Shown piece after piece: positions 8,210 to 11,060 of a stretch of DNA of 11,060 nucleotides (positions are counted from its first letter, which is position 1; each line of letters begins with the position of its first letter). The position numbers were made by a program, and so were the translations under genes. The stretch lies in assembly GCA_003218785.1 (NCBI GenBank), contig QHOM01000052.1:1-11060 (forward strand), written 5' to 3'. Below the pieces are notes generated by a model. The model searched no databases and was not told where the DNA came from. It worked only from the letters and a program-made list of their open reading frames with translations. The DNA comes from Verrucomicrobiota bacterium. Its GTDB lineage: Bacteria > Verrucomicrobiota > Verrucomicrobiia > Chthoniobacterales > UBA10450.

Positions 8210-9630
8210 CAAGAAATCCGCGACCTAAGAATGCCCGGAAGATCATTGATCGCGACGCGTTCCTGCTTCATGGAATCGCGCTCACGCAACGTCACGGTCT
8301 CGCCCAGTGCAGCATCCTTCTCCCCCAGCGTTTCAAAATCGACGGTCACACCGAATGGCGTGCCGATTTCATCCTGGCGTCGATAGCGGCGGCCAATCGT
8401 GCCGCTCTCATCATAAAAGACAAACATGTGGGGTCCCAACAGGTCGACAATCTCTTTCGCCTTTGCGACGAGCTGTTCCTTGTTTTTGAGCAGCGGGAAC
8501 ACCGCACACTTAATCGGCGCAATCCGCGGATGAAATCGCAGCACAACGCGTTTTTCCATTTTTCCCTTTTCGTCCGGTGCTTCGTCTTCCGAATATGCTT
8601 CGCAGATTAGGGCCAGCACGGTGCGGTCCACTCCCGCGCTGGGCTCGACCACGTGAGGGACAAATCGCTGCTTCGTTTCTTCATCGAAATATTCGAGCGA
8701 TTTGCCGCTGGCTTTCATGTGCTGCTGCAAATCGTAGTCGGTCCGATAAGCGACGCCTTCGAGTTCCTGCCGGCCAAATGGGAAATCGTATTCGATGTCG
8801 TAAGTTCCTTTTGAATAGAAAGCGCGCTCCTCATCAGTAACTTTTCGCGCGTGCAATTTGTCGCGCAGAATACCGATATTTTCATAGAACTTCAGCCGCT
8901 CCTCGAGCCAGTAATCGAGCGACTTCATCCCCTCTTCTGCCCGGCAAAAATACTCGAGCTCCATTTGCTCAAACTCGCGCGAACGAAAAGTGAAATTGCG
9001 CGGATTAATCTCGTTCCGGAACGCTTTACCGACTTGCGCTATGCCAAATGGCAATTTCTTGCGTGACACTTCGAGAATGTTTTTGAACTGGACGAAGATC
9101 GATTGCGCGGTTTCTGGCCGGAGATACGCGATGGAGCTTTCATCGGCCGCAGCGCCCACATGCGTTTCGAACATCAGGTTGAACGGGCGCGCTTCCGTCA
9201 GATCTTTGCCACCGCAATTTGGGCACTGCTTCACTCCCTTTTTCTCGATGAGCTGATCGAGCCGGAGGTGCGCCTTGCAGGATCGACAATCGATCATCGG
9301 ATCAGAAAATCCTTCGACGTGTCCTGACGCCTTTAGCACAGCGGGGTGCGTTAGAATCGATCCATCCATGCCCACGACGTCGTCACGCTCATGCACCATC
9401 ACGCGCCACCAATAATTCTTGAGGTTGCGTTTCAATTCGACGCCAAGCGGTCCGTAATCCCAGGCGCCGTTGAGGCCGCCGTAAATTTCGCTCGATTGGA
9501 AAATGAATCCGCGCCGCTTACACAAGCTGACGATTTTTTCCATGTCCGCCACGGGACGGATTCGCTGCGGCGAACTCGCCGCGCCGTAGCTCTGCGAAGG
9601 CGGGCGCTGAGAGTCGGATGGTGCGCTCAT
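8209..9630 (-). CDS. glyS: Glycine--tRNA ligase, single-chain dimeric type
   Basis: Charges tRNA-Gly; essential class II synthetase of the alpha2 type found in archaea, eukaryotes and some bacteria, not the alpha2beta2 GlyQ/GlyS type. Counting from ATG 9630 (473 residues): the N-terminal core starts near residue 30 with MEKIVSLCKRRGF; EIYGGLNGAWDYGPLG follows. A zinc-finger-like insert has CRSC at 115-118 and CPNC at 136-139. Motif 2 is FRNEINPRNFTFRSREFEQ, and motif 3 is EPSAGVDRTVLAL. The C-terminal anticodon-binding domain begins about RIAPIKCAVFPLL. Possible starts are GTG 9642, ATG 9630 and ATG 9543. The GTG lies at the edge of a repeat tract; ATG 9543 matches the family start and has GGCGG just upstream, so the first 29 residues may be extra. 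The stop overlaps mmcQ by one base. Confidence 0.96.
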   Translation of the reverse strand: MSAPSDSQRPPSQSYGAASSPQRIRPVADMEKIVSLCKRRGFIFQSSEIYGGLNGAWDYGPLGVELKRNLKNYWWRVMVHERDDVVGMDGSILTHPAVLKASGHVEGFSDPMIDCRSCKAHLRLDQLIEKKGVKQCPNCGGKDLTEARPFNLMFETHVGAAADESSIAYLRPETAQSIFVQFKNILEVSRKKLPFGIAQVGKAFRNEINPRNFTFRSREFEQMELEYFCRAEEGMKSLDYWLEERLKFYENIGILRDKLHARKVTDEERAFYSKGTYDIEYDFPFGRQELEGVAYRTDYDLQQHMKASGKSLEYFDEETKQRFVPHVVEPSAGVDRTVLALICEAYSEDEAPDEKGKMEKRVVLRFHPRIAPIKCAVFPLLKNKEQLVAKAKEIVDLLGPHMFVFYDESGTIGRRYRRQDEIGTPFGVTVDFETLGEKDAALGETVTLRERDSMKQERVAINDLPGILRSRIS

Positions 9631-9640
9631 TATTTCGGCC

Positions 9641-9666
9641 ACAGATTAACGCAGATTAGACAGATG
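9641..9666. repeat. CAGATTAACG-type tandem short repeat upstream of glyS
   Basis: Two imperfect copies of a 10-mer (CAGATTAACG, CAGATTAGAC) followed by CAGATG. Tracts of this CACAGATTAACGCAGATT style are, as I recall, scattered between genes in many bacterial genomes. It touches the GTG start candidate of glyS, which argues for the later ATG starts. Confidence 0.55.
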
Positions 9667-9681
9667 CAAGGCAGACAATTC

Positions 9682-9743
9682 TGTAGTGGCGGCTGTGCCA
9701 GCCGCATTTTCTAAACTCCGCAGGCGACACGCCTGCCTCTACA
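9682..9743. repeat. REPIN-like paired-hairpin element between osmC-like gene and glyS (copy B)
   Basis: 62 bp bounded by TGTAG (9682-9686) and CTACA (9739-9743). Hairpin 1 has arms GCGGCTG (9689-9695) and CAGCCGC (9699-9705) around loop TGC. Hairpin 2 has arms GCAGGCG (9720-9726) and CGCCTGC (9730-9736) around loop ACA. The spacer is 14 nt. Hairpin 2 is identical to that of copy A, while the hairpin 1 arms equal the hairpin 2 arms of copy C, so arms appear to be exchanged between elements. Confidence 0.85.
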
Positions 9744-9744
9744 G

Positions 9745-9770
9745 TCTCTGCGTTGTTCGCGTTATCCGCG
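9745..9770. repeat. GCGTTATCCGCG-type short repeat, partner of the tract upstream of glyS
   Basis: Read on the minus strand this is CGCGGATAACGCGAACAACG followed by CAGAGA, similar to the CAGATTAACGCAGATTAGAC tract at 9641-9666 on the plus strand. The two lie on either side of copy B in inverted orientation. The match is imperfect and I judged it by eye. Confidence 0.35.
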
Positions 9771-9771
9771 C

Positions 9772-10224
9772 TTACGTTTGCGTTTCGATTGTGATTTCGG
9801 TCTTTACAGAATTGGCGATGAAACACTGCTCGTGCGCCATGTGATTCATCTCGTCGATCTCTTCGGGCGTGGGCTGTTTATCACCGGAGAATTTGAGCCG
9901 CGGCCTTAACGTCACGCGCGTAATCGCCAATCTGCCTTCCGCATTTTTTTCCATGTGGCCGACGGCTTCATCGACATATTCGTCGAGCACGAACTTCTTC
10001 TTTGCCGCCACGGCAAGGAACGTGAGCATTTGGCAGCTCGAGAGCGACGCCACAAATGCCTCCTCCGGATCGACAAGTTTTGGATTGCCCAGGTAAGCCG
10101 TAGCAGCTGATGCTTGCATTTCGTGCCCGCCATCAAACTTCCAGGTGTGATCGCGTGAATATTTCTGATATTCGAACGGCGTATCGCCGCGCTTCCAGGT
10201 GAGAGTAATTTTGTGTTCGGACAT
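9772..10224 (-). CDS. OsmC-like thiol peroxidase family protein
   Basis: A 150-residue cytosolic protein of the OsmC/Ohr superfamily, whose members reduce organic peroxides with a reactive cysteine pair. The two cysteines are Cys64 in SLSSCQMLTFLAVAAKK and Cys134 in AHEQCFIANSVKTE. The sequence VDPEEAFVASLSSC carries the conserved acidic residues before the first cysteine, and YVDEAVGHMEK and RVTLRPRLKF are also typical. I start at ATG 10224 (MSEHKITLTWKRG), preceded by a weak AAGAG. The frame stays open further upstream, but that extension runs into the tRNA-Val gene and is not credible. No transmembrane or signal segment. The true electron donor and substrate are unknown. Confidence 0.92.
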   Translation of the reverse strand: MSEHKITLTWKRGDTPFEYQKYSRDHTWKFDGGHEMQASAATAYLGNPKLVDPEEAFVASLSSCQMLTFLAVAAKKKFVLDEYVDEAVGHMEKNAEGRLAITRVTLRPRLKFSGDKQPTPEEIDEMNHMAHEQCFIANSVKTEITIETQT

Positions 10225-10249
10225 GTCTCTTAAATAAAATGCCACGCGT

Positions 10250-10270
10250 TGTAGGGCAAGCGTCAGCCCA
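10250..10270. repeat. Possible solitary half of a GTAG-headed repeat
   Basis: TGTAG (10250-10254) is followed by GGC ... GCCC, giving a 4-bp stem GGGC/GCCC with an 8-nt loop. The head matches the paired elements, but the stem is short and no partner half follows. It lies between the osmC-like gene and tRNA-Val. It may be a decayed or different REP variant, or chance. Confidence 0.25.
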
Positions 10271-10277
10271 TAAAGAA

Positions 10278-10349
10278 TGCGCGATGCTGGTTTCGAACCA
10301 GCGACCCCTTGCGTGTGAAGCAAGTGCTCTACCACTGAGCTAATCGCGC
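10278..10349 (-). tRNA. tRNA-Val, anticodon CAC
   Basis: A full 72-nt cloverleaf: acceptor stem GCGCGAT/ATCGCGC, D-arm GCTC-AGTGGTA-GAGC, anticodon arm CTTGC-TTCACAC-GCAAG with anticodon CAC (reads GUG), variable loop GGGTC, T-arm GCTGG-TTCGAAA-CCAGC, discriminator A. All stems pair fully. The 3' CCA is not encoded; the genome continues TTC, so CCA must be added by nucleotidyltransferase. The upstream region is AT-rich (TTGTAA ... TCTAAT), a possible promoter. Confidence 0.96.
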
Positions 10350-10363
10350 GCGTGGCGATAGCA

Positions 10364-10390
10364 ATTAGAAGTTAGAAATCAAAAATTACA
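10364..10390. repeat. AT-rich TTAGAA-type short repeat
   Basis: A run of near-repeats (ATTAGAAGTTAGAAATC, then AAAAATTACA) just upstream of tRNA-Val. It is much AT-richer than its surroundings and could supply promoter elements for the tRNA, or be another dispersed simple repeat. Confidence 0.3.
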
Positions 10391-10440
10391 AGGCCGGCAA
10401 CCTCCACAACGCTAGATTTCTTGAGCGGTCGCCGCGGTAA

Positions 10441-10471
10441 CAAGTCGCAGGTTCGAACCCTGCATCGCGCA
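10441..10471 (+). pseudogene. Orphan tRNA 3' portion (T-arm and acceptor strand)
   Basis: The sequence holds a perfect T-arm, GCAGG-TTCGAAC-CCTGC (10447-10463), followed by ATCGCGC and discriminator A (10464-10471), which is the 3' end of a tRNA. The acceptor strand is the same as that of tRNA-Val in this window, but the T-arm differs and the orientation is opposite. No GCGCGAT 5' strand or normal D and anticodon arms lie at the expected distance upstream. It therefore looks like a tRNA remnant, of the sort left by integration at or rearrangement of a tRNA gene. A tRNA with a large insertion is an alternative. Confidence 0.5.
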
Positions 10472-10508
10472 CGCAATCATCTCGACGGCGGAGCAGTGAA
10501 GCGCATCA

Positions 10509-10730
10509 TCAAAGGTGACAATCCGCGATTATGAGCGTGTTACCGCTCATGCGTGCTACCGTTCCGGTCACAGCGATAGGATCTCCTGTGTGCTTCCACG
10601 CCACTTCGCGTGAGTTATTGAAATAACAGCACATCCAAATCACTGTTCCCGTTCCACCAAAATGGGGTATGACGAGTTCGACGACAGCCTTTTCTCCCGA
10701 CTTGAAGATGCTTTTAATAGTCCCGCTCAT
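10509..10730 (-). CDS. Small OB-fold-like protein, probably the C-terminal part of an interrupted gene
   Basis: 73 residues starting MSGTIKSIFKSGEK and ending ARMSGNTLIIADCHL. The pattern V/MSGTI ... CYF ... IAVTGTV ... LIIADCHL resembles the tRNA_anti-like OB-fold family, in which the start is normally preceded by a helix and YKGK. Exactly that, NADELYKG, is the end of the upstream ORF in the same frame, separated by TGA-Arg-Phe-Gly. The ATG at 10730 has AAGG seven bases upstream, so separate translation is possible. No membrane segment is seen. Function unknown; family call from memory of the pattern. Confidence 0.6.
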   Translation of the reverse strand: MSGTIKSIFKSGEKAVVELVIPHFGGTGTVIWMCCYFNNSREVAWKHTGDPIAVTGTVARMSGNTLIIADCHL

Positions 10731-10739
10731 GCCGAACCT

Positions 10740-11060
10740 TCACCCCTTATACAGTTCGTCCGCGTTGATCTCACTTCTTGTATACTCCGACGCCAAAAAC
10801 TGCGGGGATATTGGTCCGGCGGACTGGCCAGAGGCCGGTCTATCAAGTGCAGTTCCATCCATACCGGAAGATGATCCTTTTGGGGATTGCGGAGCTGGCT
10901 GTTGCTGGGATTGCTGTTGTTGCGGTGCCGGGGTTGCATGTTCGCTCCAATACTTTTCTCGTTCCTCCACCCGTTGTCGTTCTGATTCCTGTCGCTGCTT
11001 GTAAAGAGCCTCTTGATTGGCAGTTTGCTCGGCGGAATATGCGTCGCCCTTAGCGGCATC
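10740..11060 (-). CDS. Gln-rich, partly coiled-coil protein, N-terminus beyond the window
   Basis: The frame is open from the right edge (DAAKGDAYSAEQTANQ...) for 106 codons to TGA at 10742-10740. It first reads as a charged Glu/Gln/Arg helix (EALYKQRQESERQRVEEREK), then a Gln/Pro/Ser-rich linker (QQQQSQQQPAPQS), and ends EINADELYKG. No start codon can be assigned because the gene enters from outside. The ending looks like the first helix of an OB-fold domain whose remainder follows in the same frame after the TGA, so the two pieces were probably one protein. An unrecognised family otherwise. Confidence 0.6.
   Translation of the reverse strand, partial: DAAKGDAYSAEQTANQEALYKQRQESERQRVEEREKYWSEHATPAPQQQQSQQQPAPQSPKGSSSGMDGTALDRPASGQSAGPISPQFLASEYTRSEINADELYKG

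Noticed and set aside
8210..8212. TTG start for mmcQ
   Set aside because: The next codon is ATG, overlapping the glyS stop in a standard TGATG arrangement and matching the family start.
10225..10335. N-terminal extension of the osmC-like frame (MVEHLLHTQGVAGSK...)
   Set aside because: Its start lies inside the tRNA-Val gene and the extra residues do not look like the family; the ATG at 10224 gives the normal N-terminus.
10396..10471. Complete second tRNA on the plus strand
   Set aside because: No 5' strand complementary to ATCGCGC and no regular D or anticodon arm at class I or class II spacing.

Overview
The window is a stretch of bacterial chromosome, mostly core and housekeeping genes. 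Gene families and repeat style (GTAG-headed paired hairpins, CAGATTAACG-type tracts) suggest a soil or freshwater Verrucomicrobiota member of the Chthoniobacter/Udaeobacter kind. That placement rests on recollection of similar sequences, not on a marker gene. No phage, transposase, CRISPR array or rRNA is visible.

Layout. 1-1613 (-): a CstA/BtsT peptide transporter running off the left edge. 1673-2413 (+): a SAM-dependent methyltransferase, divergent from cstA and overlapping the 3' end of valS tail to tail. 2364-5054 (-): valyl-tRNA synthetase. 5226-6653 (-): an unnamed multi-pass membrane protein whose reading frame is broken twice. 6912-6986 (+): a 24-codon hydrophobic ORF whose stop touches the start of murI (6987-7805, +, glutamate racemase). 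7859-8209 (-): MmcQ/YjbR family protein, 1 bp overlapped with glyS (8209-9630, -, dimeric-type glycyl-tRNA synthetase). 9772-10224 (-): OsmC-like protein. 10278-10349 (-): tRNA-Val(CAC). 10441-10471 (+): a lone tRNA 3' portion. 10509-10730 and 10740-11060 (-): two pieces in one frame, separated only by a TGA, that look like one interrupted gene.

The most unusual feature is a family of three 61-63 bp elements (3723-3783, 7801-7863, 9682-9743). Each is TGTAG, hairpin with TGT or TGC loop, 13-14 nt spacer, hairpin with ACA loop, then CTCTACA: two REP-like units in inverted orientation (REPIN-like). Stems differ between copies but stay fully paired. One copy lies in frame inside valS and encodes about 21 residues. 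A second fills the murI-mmcQ junction exactly, its two TAG ends serving as the stop codons of both convergent genes. The third sits between osmC and glyS among other short repeats.

Functionally the genes cover translation (ValRS, GlyRS, tRNA-Val), peptidoglycan precursor supply (MurI), nutrient uptake (CstA) and peroxide defence (OsmC). They do not form one pathway. The damaged membrane gene and the TGA-split gene suggest local decay or assembly errors, although the long genes around them are intact.
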